DNA of 64,000 nt from Homalodisca vitripennis (GCF_021130785.1 NC_060214.1:40779001-40843000), one strand, 5' to 3'; numbered from the stretch's first letter, positions 49,461 through 62,477 are shown. The notes: generated from the sequence alone by a model not told the origin. Numbers and translations are program-made.

Positions 49461-51702
49461 TCTTAATTAAATGTGACTGGAACTATGAATCATCCAAAAA
49501 CCACCGCCAACTTTTCAAAAATCGATTGGATGTTATTGTATTGAGTATTGTTTACTGGCCTCATCCAATGTAAAATCCTAGTTATCCAGAAAAGACCATA
49601 TAATACGTACCTAAATGTATTTAATTCTTAATAATAAAACATGCGATTTTCAAACAAACAAAATCCAATGCCAAAGAAGTAAACTCAGCAATATTCAATT
49701 TCACCAATATTATAGTTTGCTTTCCTCTTAGTCACGTTACCATCTCACAATGCCCGCAAAATCGGCAACAACCTCAAAGTGTGTAAAACCCTGATCTTGG
49801 AGGCGAAAACGTAAATATTCCAACAATTTTACCAATAATCACAATATATTGTGTGACATTAACACAAATATTGGTGAAAGTACTTGTAACATCACAAAAT
49901 AAGAGTGCAGAAATTAAAATCTGGATTATTAGCAATAGCCTATTTGAATAATTGCAATTTCGGTTGATGCATAAAATGTGCTTTTGGTTGATGCTCCGAC
50001 AGATAATCAATGAAATAAGACGCAGAGCGACCCAATTAGCAATAACTTGCGAGGACTAAAATCTAAGAGAGAATGCGTGTTATCAAATGAAAAGTTTGAC
50101 CATAACGCATAACTATGTATGTTCCAAAAATATCCACTAAATCTTTGGGTTTGTTTAGGTTAAAACGAAAAGCTGAAGGAGACAATATTTTCGGGATGGG
50201 AGGGAGGAAACATATGTATAATAAAAAATTTGCATTACCATTTGGATAGGCATAACCGTGCAATACATAAGCCCAAAAGTCTCTTGAAAACGAAATTATT
50301 TGTGGATTTTACAAATCAAAAATAAATCCTATTCCAATAAGGAACGTCTTTAAAAGCCTTTATCGAGAATTCCTTCCATTATTAATAAGGTCCAAATATT
50401 ATGTTTTCGATAAAAAGTGCTTTGTCTTCTGACCTGTCTTCATGAAAAGCAACAGAGAACCATTATAGACGAAAACAATTATTTAAATTATCAGTCTATA
50501 ACGCCCATCCTTTCCGGAAATGTTGTAACACGGCACTAATAGAGTGCACAATACTAGTATAAAAAGATGAATAATTTCAACTTACAAAATTTATGATATA
50601 GAGAATAAAATTAAAAAAAAAAAAAAAAAAAACGATAAAGACTGACATGTGTAGTAAAATGTAATAAATATATTATTCGCAGACAAAAAAAAAACCAAGC
50701 AGCGAATATTTCAGTAAATCTATTTTCCGAGCTCGCTTTTCGGAGATGAGACTGATGGTTCATATCCGCCCGAATAACGGTTTGATGATAAACCAAGCGG
50801 CGAAATGTCAAGCGGCTGTTGCCGAGAAAAATAACTTTGTTACAATAATTTATACAATAATGTTACAATTTTATAGAATTTGTCCATTGTTTGTTTAAAA
50901 TGTTCTGTATCTGTATAGATTTCTTTGATAGTAAATAAACATCCTTGGTTGTAGGCAACGTAAGGATAAAAAACGATGAGGAAAAATTAGTGGTAGTGGA
51001 AGAATAAATTAATTACGAACATTTTATACTCAAGCAAAGTCTTGGAGTATCTTTTATACCAACAGATTATGAGTCTTACAGGTAGACATAGATGACAAAT
51101 AAAAATGTATAAGTGTAATTATTTATACTGCACAAAATACAATTATACAACCAGTCTAAAAAATTATTGCCACATTGAAATCGATGTTAATCAATAAAAT
51201 AAAACAACTATAGAAACCTTACAACTTGTGTGTCGAAGGATCTACATGTAATGTGTATAGTTCTATCCACTAAATTGTGTAGTATCCAGTATACAAATAC
51301 CTGAAGGAAAACAAGTTCATAAAATTCCAAATGTTACTTTGTCATTTCATCAGAAGGGTTTACCAAAAGGAAATCTATGATTAATATAGAGCTGTATCAA
51401 AGGACCATTAGGAAAGCACCGCCATACTTCCCATTGTCTGCTTTCCATGTTGTTCTTTGTAATCTACAATGAAAACCCCTCTATCATGGCTTTATCAGTA
51501 TAAAGAGAATGATTAACTTCGCAATAATGTCCCCTTTGGTCTATTTTGGCTGAGCTTTATTTGTTACTGATTTTTTGATTGACTGAGCTTGTTGATTGCC
51601 TATTCTTGTTTAAAAGTTGTTATTGACGATAGAAAGGTTTGGAAGGATAACAGGATTTCGGACATTTGCCATTGTCATATGTTACAAAAATAAATGACAA
51701 TA

Positions 51703-52290
51703 CTTCGAGGATTCGAATATATCCTCTTCGTCATGTGAAGGAGGGAGTATGAATGAATAAACATATAAAGAACAAAAAGAAGGGAATCGAAAGGTTTCAG
51801 ACATACCCAAAAGCTGCTTTAAGTCCCGCCCAGGCATTGTCACTGCACAGGATTCAAGTCCCGAGCACAAGTCATGAGTATGAGAATTTAAGATCATAAT
51901 CACACGTCACACCAGCACCGGCAAAAGTGGGATACTAACAAGAAAATCGATTTCGGCTCTTTATTCAGCACCGCGTTATGTCATCTGAAACAATAAGACA
52001 GGTAGGCGATGGTCAGGAGGGGGAAGGAGTAAAGTCAAGATTCTATGTTTTGGTCCTAGATTGAATATTTGTTCGTATACCACTTCACCTATGCTGGTGT
52101 GACGTGTGATTGTACTCTTGAATTCTCGTACTCGTATCTTGTGCTCGGAACATACTCCTCCATGACTGGACTTCAAACAGCTTACAGGAATGTATGAACC
52201 CTTTTCTTTCTCTTCTGTTTGTTTTTTATTTTTGTATATAATAGCACCCCCCACCTGACGAAGAGGATAGATTCTAATACATGTTGTTAA
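51703..52290. repeat. Large foldback repeat, member 2 (arms about 220-240 bp)
   Basis: The left arm (about 51703-51950) and right arm (about 52070-52290) are inverted copies. The left reads 'tatcctcttcgtcatgtgaa', 'aaagaacaaaaagaaggg', 'cccgagcacaagtcatgagt' and 'atcacacgtcacaccagc'; the right contains the reverse complements of each. The hammerhead-like start CTGACGAAGAGGAT sits at 52255 (plus), and a variant near 51734-51703 (minus). The frames at 51682-51903 and 51976-52254 simply read through the arms. Confidence 0.8.
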
Positions 52291-52496
52291 TACGTCGTTA
52301 CAATATATGTTCTATAAAGTAATATGAAGTCTTATTTTAATACGCTTTTCTGACATAGAAATTATAATATATCGAGAAAACTATTGAGTGAAGAAATAAA
52401 CTCAATGGGAAACGTACTTGTAAAGTAGAAGTAGATAAGAATTAATTTTCAAGACAACTTAATGAACGCCTTATTGATCTAGGGTTTTGCTGTCTT

Positions 52497-52655
52497 CAAA
52501 CTAATTAACCCACAAACGAACTGTCAAGGCCTACGCTGGGCCAGATAAATGATGATGTAACAAGTGGTTGAAGTAGCAGTAAAACAAGTGACCAGTGTCC
52601 GGAGTGACGTCATCAGCTACTGTTGTCAAGTGAACGTCAACAGCTGACATTCGTA
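52497..52655 (+). repeat. Dispersed repeat, inverse partner of 58077-58225
   Basis: Landmarks: 'aactgtcaaggcc', 'gataaatgatgatgtaacaa', 'gtggttgaagtagcagtaaa', 'agtgacgtcatcagctactg' and 'caagtgaacgtcaacagctg'. The partner at 58 kb is on the opposite strand. Both copies lie just beside a foldback element, in the same relative order, so foldback plus this segment may be one larger element. Confidence 0.75.
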
Positions 52656-52929
52656 TTTGCACGGATGACCTTACAAAATAATTAATTCATTGTAACATTA
52701 TAAAAGCTCAGTAGCAGTACACGTTTTATTTCACGAGGAGCCACATCGATCCCTAAATACGTGCTTGAAGAATGTATACCATTAGTGCCACAATGCAAAT
52801 ATTTTAATAAAAATAGATTTATGGCCATGCCAACCCTAAAGAACGAATTTCATTACGGTCATTGTCTGTTGTTGTCAGCTGCAGTATTGTTAATGATATG
52901 AGGCTCGAGCTCGGAATTATTCATTGTAT

Positions 52930-53050
52930 GACTTCAGGTTAGGCTCTGATGATTGTAAGCGTGCAAAAATGCTATACCCTCATCGGGATTCGAACCCGGG
53001 TCCCCGGAGAATTACGATAAGATGCTAACCACTTAGCTACCCAGGATTGC
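52930..53050 (-). mobile_element. tRNA-like SINE head or tRNA pseudogene
   Basis: On the minus strand from about 53050 there is an A-box match (GGTAGCTAAGTGGTTAGC) and a B box (GGGTTCGAATCCC) near 52990. The acceptor-like ends ATCCTGG and TGAGGGT pair partly. The anticodon stem is poor, and the sequence continues into a body without CCA or a poly-T stop, so a SINE is more likely than a working tRNA. The SINE's 3' boundary is not defined. Confidence 0.55.
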
Positions 53051-56000
53051 AAGATACAGTCGATTAATTTACTTGGAGCAGATATCACCACTGTATCTGC
53101 TTAGTTCACAAACTAAAGCTGTTCGTTTAGCGGGATCACATTTAGGCGTGTATAAATCAAAGGTTACCCTACTATGAGTTTAGTAGGGCTAAACCACTGT
53201 TTTCTTATAGAGTAGGATGATTAATCTTGCTAATAGGGTCCTACATATTTGTATTTGTACATGGCTGTATATTTCTATGTAATATTTTTTGTGCTGTGAG
53301 GCATAATTTAAATCATTATAGTAACGTATTTTTATGGATATAGAATCATAACATATATTGCATTCATTTGACGGAAAAACTGGTGCAAGTTTGTCCATCT
53401 TTAATTAGATGTAGTTTGGAAGCAGTATTGAAATAGATTACAGAGCAGTATTATTATTACATCTCCTGTTAGACACTTATTTATGTACAGCTATACATCA
53501 TTTTTTTAAATTTATTTTTCAGGTGTAAGTAAATTAAACATATACATTGCATAATTTACAATTATGACAAAAACCAGAAAATTAGAAATGAGATAGAGTT
53601 AATAATAAAAATATTTTTTGTAACAAATTAACCGTCAACAATCGAGCAGTATCAAAATAACAAAAACTTTAAACAATAACAGTTAATTAGTTTAAAATAA
53701 GTGACACAGGTGGGAACAGTAACAATGATAAACAATGTGCAAACCTAACATTACAATAGTAAAACACCAAACAACAAGAATCAGTAATTTTCAAAAAAAG
53801 AAACAATTAAAAAATAACAGTTAGTTTGAAACAAATAACACAGAAATGTAAACAACACACCATAAACAAAATGGCAGCCCAATTAAAGACTAGCAGGATT
53901 ATTGCCAGTAGTTGGTTTGAGCTATTGTGTAAAGTGCAAGTGTGAAAGAGGAGAGATTAATTTCCCAGAACTGGGACCTTTCTATTGAATACATCAATAC
54001 TGATCCCAAATACTTCGAGCTTCGCACACAGCTATTTCTCAACAGAAGTGGAACAGTGATATATTTATATGGATAACTTCTGAAACATTGGTGTTCAAAG
54101 AATAGTTGAGGGTAGCGGGTTTCTCAAGGTACAAGAAGATCGATCGATTCAGCATATTGAATAGAAAAATAAAATCCAAGACAGTTCTTCGAACTAACAA
54201 CTGTGCGATGTAAAGCAACTTCTTTACTACTTTTGATATCATCAAATTCCAAATAATGACAACCCAGTTTGACCTCAACTACCTGTGAAAGATGCTTCTG
54301 GATGTCATGAATTCTGAACACTGCTCGACTTGGTAAGGTGATCAGGCAACTACTGAATACTCCAGTATTCGTCGCATATCAGTTGGGCGAATTTGAGACA
54401 TCCAGGTGATGATGAACCAATTTATCTTATTACTACCGAAGATCCTAAGTTTATACCATGTAATCATGCAGAGGATACTGCTAAACACTTTATTTTGTAT
54501 GGGAGACAGGTTCAAAGTTAGGAGAAGAACCCCATTTGAAACCTCAAAGCCAGGTGATGAATTGTTGACGACAGCAATGGACGGACATTCTAACATGCTG
54601 TTGGTAAAAGAGTAGGCAACCCCTACTAGCGGGTTCGCAATAAGCTTAAGTTGACACGTTGGTAACTAAGAGTCCTTCACGTCCCCTTTCAATCTAATTT
54701 AATCTAGTGTGATAAATCAGGTCAAGAGTTATCGCAACTTTGTTGTACACCTTTTGAATAACAAGGGTTCAGGTTGGCCACCAAAGGGATTTAGAGATCC
54801 CTTATGCTGTCAGATCGGGTAAGGCAGAGTTGATTAACTAAGAGGGCCGTTTGAGTTGACCAATAAGTTGGAATTGCTCTGATTGATTAGGTAGTACAAA
54901 ATACTTCAATTTAGCATCTAATATAAAATCTACAACTAATCTTTTTTTTGTTAATAACAAAAATCATGTTTCTTCTTACAGTTTCTGATATAAATAAAAA
55001 TATTAAATTGTAGTAGTTAATAAACAATAATTGGCTGATCGTTACCGAAGCTTCTCATATTGTCAGTTTTATGCTAAGAGAGCACATAACACAAAATACA
55101 AATACGAACATCGGCAAAGCAGCATGTGAATAGACTAGAGTCACCAGCCAGATAAACTTTTTGTTGGTTGGAAGTAATGAACAGTGTTAACTGAAAATCA
55201 TCGCTTAGTGAACGGAACAGAATAAGTCTTCTAATGATGACTGGTTGTGAAGAAAGCGTAAGATCATATGAAAAAGTTACTAATTTATTTAGCATTTATT
55301 TTCCTGACAGGAATCCAACCTCTTCAGTCTTCCTCCAGCAAAGTCCTCAACAGTAAAAACAGTTGTATGATTTTAGAGAGTGGGAGCATTTTCAAAAATC
55401 TTTAACTGCTGCCATGTGAGCTAGGGTGAACCTTTTGAAGTCCAGCTTGCGAAATTGTGCTCTACTACTAATGACCTTTAATTTTATGTACAACTTGACG
55501 AATTCTTTCATTTAAGATTTTGAAGACTTCCTCTGAGGGATGCCCCTCAGATGTGACGAGAACCAGAAACCCGTTTGAAAATGTGGATTTTGTAGTATAA
55601 TATTGATTAACTCGAGTGCTAAATTATTATCTGTTTGACAGCTGGGAGGCCGGTTCCAGATTTATTTGACACTCTAAACATATATTTAAATCGTATAAAT
55701 TAATTTTCCAGCTATATGAGACGAGGTAATGATAAATTAAATACCAACTTTATATCATTTTTACAGACTATGTTTACTGTACGTCTGTTTCTTTTATATT
55801 ATAAAATTAGGCACTTTATTTTATGATAATACTGTTAAACCACTGAAAATATTATTTTTATTTCTATAATTAATCAGAATATGCATTTAAAATTGCCATG
55901 TTTAACCTAAGCAGTTTAATATAGTAAGAGATATATAATTGAAGCCTGGGGAGAGGCAAATAAACTGCTGTATAAATGCACTTATACCTGAGATATGTTA

Positions 56001-57234
56001 TTTAAACTTGGCAAGAGTATAAAACATAGTTTTTTGCTATAACACTACTAATGAAATTATTACACACAAAAGGCCAAGTTTGCAATGAAATGTCTGGTAC
56101 TATAGTTATGCGTTCTTTAGAAACATACATACGGAGAGATATTGTGAAAATATGATTGTAAATTATGTTCAGAATCGTATCCTAGGGTGTTTAGAAAATT
56201 ATGGGACTTATGAATACTAACTATTGAATAGTACCTCAATTCGATAAAAAACGGCCGATTTGTCAGCTCTCCATTCCGTAGTAAAGTGTTCAATTTTTTA
56301 CTAGTCGAATCATACGCTCTCGATTATTGATCGTTCATATATTCTTTGATTACGCAATATTGCCGATTACTGTAAAGCGTAGTAAATGTAAATACTCGTA
56401 CAACAGGTATACTAATACGAAGCTTAGTTCATATTGTGCTATACCTGTATGTAAGCATTACCCGTGATGTGATTTGAGATAGCTATAAAACATATAACGT
56501 GTTGTTTGCTCATTAATTTCCATGCAGGAAATATCAGACAAGGCCTCAGATGTTGGATATTTTGTCGGGTGGAGCGACAGGAGATATGCCGATTACAGGG
56601 GCCGTGGTCGCCACTGTAGTTCCTTCCGGTCCATCCCGTTTTGCAGTCCAGTTTCCGATTACAGTGGACCTGCACCTATAGGAGACAAACCCCTTGTTTA
56701 TTATGGAAGCGTACTCCTCAGAGAAAAATATGTGTATTCGAAGTAATGCTTTGCTAACAAATGGTACCATTCAAAGTAATAATACTTGTCAAATTTCTTC
56801 ACATGCTCCCAAGTCTTAAACTCTTGTCTATGGCTAAAAAAAGATCTAAAATAGTATGGCAATCGAAGAAATTTAAATTTGTGATTTTTTTAATAAGAAT
56901 ATAAAATATTTTAAGTTTCCGAACGGTTTGAAATTGATGCTTCCTTCAGTGCCGCCCCGCTTTGATAGGAGGCAATCAAATTGTCAAAAACCTGGCAGCC
57001 GTGTAGATCTTTTGGTCGGTGATTAGCTAGGCGTATGCCAATCACCTTACAGTTTTCACCCTTCGCCTCATTTGTGTAGGTGGATATGTAATATAGGCAG
57101 GTTTGCTTTAACATTTGTTGAATGAAGCTATCTGCTCTTTAAGTAAAACCAAAATATTTCAAGAATACTATTGAGTTATAATGTCTCGATGCTATAAGAC
57201 CTGGAAAATTTAGATATAAGTACTGTAACGTTGT
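53051..57234. other. AT-rich DNA, no assigned gene
   Basis: This falls within the proposed SUR-like intron. Open frames at 54039-54615 overlap on both strands in a locally less AT-rich patch, without domains. A single coding-like block at 56525-56745 is listed separately. No other feature is supported. Confidence 0.45.
56525..56745 (+). other. GC-richer coding-like block, unknown
   Basis: A good acceptor (TTAATTTCCATGCAG) ends at 56526. Two plus frames are open. One reads EISDKASDVGYFVGWSDRRY and on to a stop at 56743-56745. The other reads MLDILSGGATGDMPITGAVV, then ATVVPSGPSRFAVQFPITVD and a stop soon after. Minus frames are open too. I do not recognise a family. It could be a transposon protein fragment or an exon of an unknown gene. 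Confidence 0.25.
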
Positions 57235-57320
57235 TGTCCCTGGTAACTGTTCAATTAGCGTCTCAGCTTATTACCAAAGAACCAGGTTCGATTCCTTGTT
57301 TGGGCACGGCCTTCCACACT
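57235..57320 (+). mobile_element. Degenerate tRNA-like SINE head
   Basis: A good B box, GGTTCGATTCC, lies near 57288-57298. A weak A-box region lies about 40 bases upstream, near 57245. Boundaries and family are uncertain. Confidence 0.35.
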
Positions 57321-57416
57321 CTTACAAATAGCTATATGAACCTACCCTAATTAGTAAAACTGTTACAGTTTTAGATCATCTATACAAAAATATTTCAATA
57401 TTGTAAGCAACCATTT

Positions 57417-57461
57417 CACGGGAACAACCGTGACAATTTCACCGATTTATTATAATCGGTG
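57417..57461. repeat. Two adjacent short perfect hairpins
   Basis: CACGG-GAACAA-CCGTG lies at 57417-57432 and CACCGAT-TTATTATA-ATCGGTG at 57440-57461, seven bases apart. No role is known. Confidence 0.7.
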
Positions 57462-57847
57462 TTAATAGTTTGACCGGAGACTCTAGGGCCCCAGAGGTTA
57501 GACGATCCTCGCGCCCCTACGCGCACACACTGTCATACACGCAGCCGGCCTATCTCCCCTCACTTTTGGTTCGTTTTTTTGGTAATATGCTGTAGTCTTC
57601 AAACTGCTAGTTTTTACATTTTTTATTTTAATCAAATATTCTTAAATTTTTTAAATTCTGCATCTTATTTCATGAAAATAGACTTCAAATACGAAATGAT
57701 TACGACATTCCTGACGTGTCTTAGAAATAAATGGGTCAATGGTCAACTCAACTTTGTAATATCAGTTACTTAGATCTTATATTAATAAACCCTTGTAATT
57801 AAGCAAATAAATTACATGGTGTCAGTCTGTGCTTTCGCGCGTGTGTG

Positions 57848-58000
57848 TGTGTTTTACTCAATCACGTAATACTACTGGTCGGATTGTGCTGAAATTTTAT
57901 ATTGACATTCTTATGGTTCCTGGTTAACACATAGGCCTATTCCTATTTCGAACATACCTCCGGGCTACGCCTCACTGGTCTCTAAAGTTACGAAAAATGC
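57848..58000. repeat. Dispersed repeat, uninterrupted copy
   Basis: This is the empty-site relative of the repeat interrupted by the element at 286-1222: 'cattcttatggttcctgg', 'cataggcctattcctatttc' and 'ctcactggtctctaaagtta'. A short (TG)n run precedes it. Confidence 0.6.
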
Positions 58001-58076
58001 AATAAGAAATACATTACACCAGTCAAAGAAAGAGCCTGTGATGTAATCAACCTGGTAAACAAAAAGGTTATAATCA

Positions 58077-58225
58077 GCTGTTTGTTGACGTCCACTTGAC
58101 TCCAGTAGCTGGTGACGTCACACTGGACCCTGGCCACTTGATTTACTGCCGCTTGAACCACTTGTCATGACATCATTTATCAAGCCCGGCTTGGCCGTGA
58201 CAGTTTGTCTTTGAGTTAATTAATT
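58077..58225 (-). repeat. Dispersed repeat, inverse partner of 52497-52655
   Basis: On the minus strand it reads 'aactgtcacggccaagccgg', 'tgacaagtggttcaagcggc', 'gtgacgtcaccagctactgg' and 'caagtggacgtcaac', in the same order as the partner. Confidence 0.75.
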
Positions 58226-58496
58226 TACTGAATTATTATCGCTGGATTGAAGTGTCCATTTTAACACAGGAATGTACTCATGCAATTTTTTTTAATTTGT
58301 ATTTGTTGTGCGTTTTATACTTTTACCCTTCTCCTCATATTCAATTTCATGACGGTGTAATTTGTTGGTGGTTTGTAAGAATTTTAAATGGAAGATCAAA
58401 AATTGGTACTATACACAAGGTGACTTTTTACTTACTTATATAAAACAATAATGTTCTTACTCCTGATTCCGTTTGTGATGTATATACAGAACTATT

Positions 58497-58735
58497 CCGC
58501 CATCGTTATAGGTTGCAAAAGGTATAACACAACGTTTAGAGGATTTTAATCTATCGTTTTCGTCAGGTGGGGAAGGTACATACAAAATAAAGAACAGAAA
58601 GAGGGAAAGAAAGTCAAATATAAACCCTGACGAAGAGGATAGATTCCAATCAACGAAACGTCGTGTTAAACCTTGTTTACCCTATAACGATGGCAAATGT
58701 CCGACATTCTTGTATGTCCTTTCAAACCTCCCTTT
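58497..58735. repeat. Foldback repeat with paired hammerhead-like motifs, member 3
   Basis: The left arm (58497-58567) and right arm (58625-58695) are inverted over about 70 bp with a loop of about 57 bp. Both arms hold the motif: CTGACGA...GAAACG on the plus strand at 58628-58660, and a decayed version on the minus strand at 58566-58530. Outer ends share 'gccatcgttatagg'. The right flank continues 'ggcaaatgtccgacattctt', as in the other members. Confidence 0.75.
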
Positions 58736-60364
58736 GGCAATAACACACTTTAAACAAAGAACTACTCCATCATAGCCTTTTTAGTAGTACAACTTCTTAT
58801 GGTAGTTAATGTAATACGAGTAACGTAACTACTGCAACTCTGTGATCAATGACATGACTATGGTAGTTGCCAAGAAGATACAAAACTTCAGAATTACTGT
58901 TTACGTTATGCATATAACCGGAGAATTAACGATCGTATATCACTATACTGCAGCCACAATATCAAAACATAAAGATCGGCGAGTAAAAAGTTGTACATAG
59001 TTTGTTTTTATTTAAATAAAAGGACTTATACATTTTAAATTATTTTCAATAATTTCTTTGAACAGGACTCGCTCTCCCCCATATTATGTTCAGCGTATAC
59101 CTCACCAGAAGAATGCATTTTTGACAAATCTGTTAGTTATTATACGACTCTTGCAGCATTTACTTCTTATATCCATCATATAAAGTGAAAGCCATCCCCG
59201 GTTTGTGGCCGGATTAAAAACAGTACATAGGATAGTTACGTGCTCTGAGGTGTGATGTTGCTAATGTATTTTTACATACGTGAGTAATTGTATACTGTCT
59301 AAAAACCTCTACGTTATTCTTCTCCCTCCCCTCCGAAAATAAGTGATTTATTTTTCTATTTTTTTTAATGTTATTACATTTAAACCTCTATATATAAACC
59401 CTACTATTTAAATAATGTCATGTATTAACTATTTTCAATTTGTTATTTTTGTAATTTTTTCACTCTCGTGATTTTATTTTTTCCTCTCTATTGTGCAATA
59501 TTGTTAATTTCAGATTTATTGAATCACACCCACACTCTATTTTTGTTAAATTCCAATACTTTCCCGACTAAAGTTTTATGAATTAATCACAAGCTTTAAA
59601 GATAAACAAACTACAATTATTTAAACTTTAACTTATTATGTTCAGCCCATAAGCGCCCATGTTGGCTCTTTCCTCTTAAATATTTTTTACTATACTGTAG
59701 CCCATTGAGGTGCCAAATTAAATTTAAAATAAATATTTACAATTTTAGTTATTAAGTTCTTTTTTTTTTAAACTGGATAAGATATATGATGGAATTCTCT
59801 TGTATTAAAGTTCCATATATTTTAAATAAATCTCCTACTTTTTGTGCAATAATTATCTTTCTTGTAGAAAATAGGTGCGTTTTAGTAGATATTGATTTAA
59901 ATTATTTAAATGCATGTTATTCGGTAAATATTCATGAGGCCCTGTTTCATCTATCGATATAAAAATTGTTATATTTATTTTAATTTTCCAATTTGCTAAC
60001 TGCCTTAAGGTTACGCATTTTGAAATACAAAGAGGGATGGCATATCCTAAGGCGCCTGTACCAAGATATTAAGCAAATCATGTATAACTGGACTAGGTGC
60101 GGGTGTAGACATGGTCCAATATATGTTGACAAAGTAGAATACATAAGCTTTGACTGTATTAGTTACACATGAGATAAAACATTCATACAGATGTGGTGTA
60201 CTGAGGTCGAAGAAAGTATTTCTGTACTTCTGAGGTCCGATGCAGTGTCATGGTAGGTGTTGAATAAAATGTTACAGTTTATATTCCATATTAGATGGTG
60301 CAACGTGGCTTAAACTACAATCCACAAAATATTCTGTTTGAAGTTAGTTTTTGGTGATGGAAGG
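58736..60364. other. AT-rich DNA, nothing recognised
   Basis: No exon, RNA or bounded element that I can support. Confidence 0.55.
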
Positions 60365-60370
60365 ATTGTG

Positions 60371-60590
60371 AAAGAAACGAGATTTTTCTGACGCATGCCT
60401 TCGCTCAGTGAAAAAATCAATAACTACATTTCGAAATCTGCAATCTAACCTCTTCCTCAGGTTAATAACTAACCTAACTCACACAACTGCAATCAAGGTT
60501 AAAATAGACAAATCATACCAGAGCGTTGTGACACCCATTTATTTGTATCACTAAACGATGGCAAATGTTTTAAAAATATCGTTTGTTTAA
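60371..60590. repeat. Foldback repeat with hammerhead-like motif, member 4
   Basis: The left arm (60371-60415: 'cgagatttttctgacgcatg') and right arm (60545-60590: 'cactaaacgatggcaaatgt') are inverted relatives. The motif on the minus strand at 60460-60428 reads CTGAGGAAGAGG...TTCGAAATG. 'aaatcataccagagcg' near 60510 is shared with member 1. Confidence 0.6.
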
Positions 60591-61374
60591 ATTTTTTCGT
60601 TTTAAAAGAATTAAATGTAATTCTTTAAGAAATCGTGTTTGAAACTGGACGTTGAACGATAATTAGAAGTCGTACCATTTACAAGAAGCACAGCCCCCCC
60701 ACTTTCAACAAACAGTCTAGCCCTCCTGCGGTTTTTCTATAGTTCTGTAAAGTAGCCCTTGCCCATGAAAGTACTACTTTTGGTTTCGACTGTACCAGTG
60801 CTTTTTTTGTGGACTGGAGAAGGGAAGGTGACTAATAGGCTTGTGCTGATTGCGCTTCGAAAACATGGTTAACCTAACTTTTTTACTAGTATTTAACCTT
60901 GTGAAAAAGACTAGGCATAACGTTTATTACGTAAGTATAAGTATGTCTGTGCCATATTTATCAACTATTTATCGAATCCACAAACTTACAACTGATATAA
61001 GTCCGATTGTGCTTATTTACAGTATTCCCTTTTATTTTAGTGTGTCCATGATTAATAGGCTTGGTGCTGCTCACGTTACAAAACGTCGTTCTTCACGTGA
61101 TCTCAGTCCAGGTTACGGTCCAGACTACTTTCTGGTTATCTTGGACCCGTTCATCGTTCAATATGTCCAGATAACCCGTACAGACTGGAATGTCACTCTG
61201 TTTTATCCATGTGGAATAGGCGGTTAGGGTCCTATTCAGTAGTTTCTAGAAAGCATTGAACCCTCTCCTGCCACCCCGACTATCACTAGAAAAATGAAGA
61301 ATGTAATGATTCTGTAACGAGCGATCATATTTGTTGTGGTTAACGTATACAAGTAAAAGAGATTAAAATTGGTT
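60591..61374. other. Unassigned DNA with an unsupported 125-codon frame
   Basis: The frame 60850-61227 begins with a hydrophobic stretch (TFLLVFNLVKK) and later has SSRDLSPGYGPDYFLVIL, but I recognise no family and its codon use looks random. It is not called as a gene. Confidence 0.4.
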
Positions 61375-62030
61375 GATCCTCACTAATTATCCATTCTCAT
61401 TGATTGATCATATAATTTACAAACTTGCAAACAAGCGAGAAACTCATGACTGGGTGTTAGCTACGCATAGACCAAACATTGGTCCTCACTAATTCTCCAT
61501 TCTCATTGATTGATCATGTAATTTACAAACTTGCAAACAAGCAAAAAACTCATGATTGGGTGTTAGCTACGCTTAGACCAAACGTCGATCCTCACTAATT
61601 ATCCATTCTCATTGATAGATCATATAAATTATGTACTTGCAATCAAGCGAGACACTCATGAGTGGGTGTTAGCTACGCTTAGACCAAACGTCGATCCTCA
61701 CTAATTATCCTCTTATTGACGTCTCATATAATTTATAGACTTGAAATCAAGCGTGAAACTCATGACTAGGTGTTAGCTACGCTTAGACCAAACGTTGATC
61801 CTCACTAATTCTCCATTCTCATTGACAGATCATATAATTTATAAATTTGTAATCAAGTAACAAACTCATGACTGAGTGTTAGCTACGCCTAGTCCAAACT
61901 TCCATCCTCACGAATTGTCTATTCTTATTGATACCTCATATAATTTAGAGACTTTCAATCAAGCGACCAAGTGGTAACTGGGTGTTAGCTACGCTAAGAT
62001 CAAACTTTGAAACTCACTAATTGTCCATGT
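61375..62030 (+). repeat. 106-bp satellite array, six units plus a partial seventh
   Basis: Units start at 61375, 61481, 61587, 61693, 61797, 61903 and 62009 (lengths 106, 106, 106, 104, 106, 106, then partial). Every full unit contains GTGTTAGCTACGC near its end and CTCAC(T/G)AATT near its start. Units to the right, especially the sixth and the partial seventh, are more diverged. The array is non-coding. Confidence 0.95.
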
Positions 62031-62477
62031 CTTGTGTGGGCTCTACTTTTTGTAATTACCTGAGAGAGGACTTCAGAAGCTGTCAGCTGCTGAGCAACTT
62101 GGGTTATACGTAAATGTTTAACAGATTATCACCAGTGACAACTGCTTTTGGAATATTTGCTACGCCACTATCATAGGTTTAGAGAGAGAGGAGGGCGGCA
62201 AGGTTTCTTACTTATTCTTATGATGATCCTCTGACTGACCAACGCCCCCTAATTTAATTTTTGAAGAATCAAGTGCCCATAGAGAACTCGGACACAGATA
62301 TACAGTTGAAAATATTACACCCAAAACAAGCTAAACGTGCAATTTAAGGAAACAAATTAAAATTCTTATTATTTGCAATTTAACATAATTTTAGTTCTAT
62401 TCACTATGTAGACGATATATCCAACTGTCATAATTGGGAATGACAGTATGACTTATTCTTTGTCAGTCACACTCCCA

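Larger units (their letters stand above)
44465..51640 (+). other. Large SUR-like gene intron (left part), repeat fragments
   Basis: I found no further coding exon matching the ABCC core, so the intron begun at 44465 runs at least to the window end if the gene is intact. Recognisable parts are listed separately. The other open frames (e.g. 46908-47096, 49774-50010, 50063-50263) are short and without domains. A poly-A run lies at about 50612-50630. Confidence 0.5.

Noticed and set aside
51682..52254. Two minus-strand frames of 73 and 92 codons
   Set aside because: They fall on the two arms of a foldback repeat and do not encode matching products.
52930..53050. Functional tRNA gene
   Set aside because: A and B boxes are good, but the anticodon arm does not fold well and no poly-T terminator follows; a SINE head is more likely.
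60850..61227. 125-codon plus-strand frame
   Set aside because: A long frame for AT-rich DNA, but no family, promoter or splice evidence supports it.
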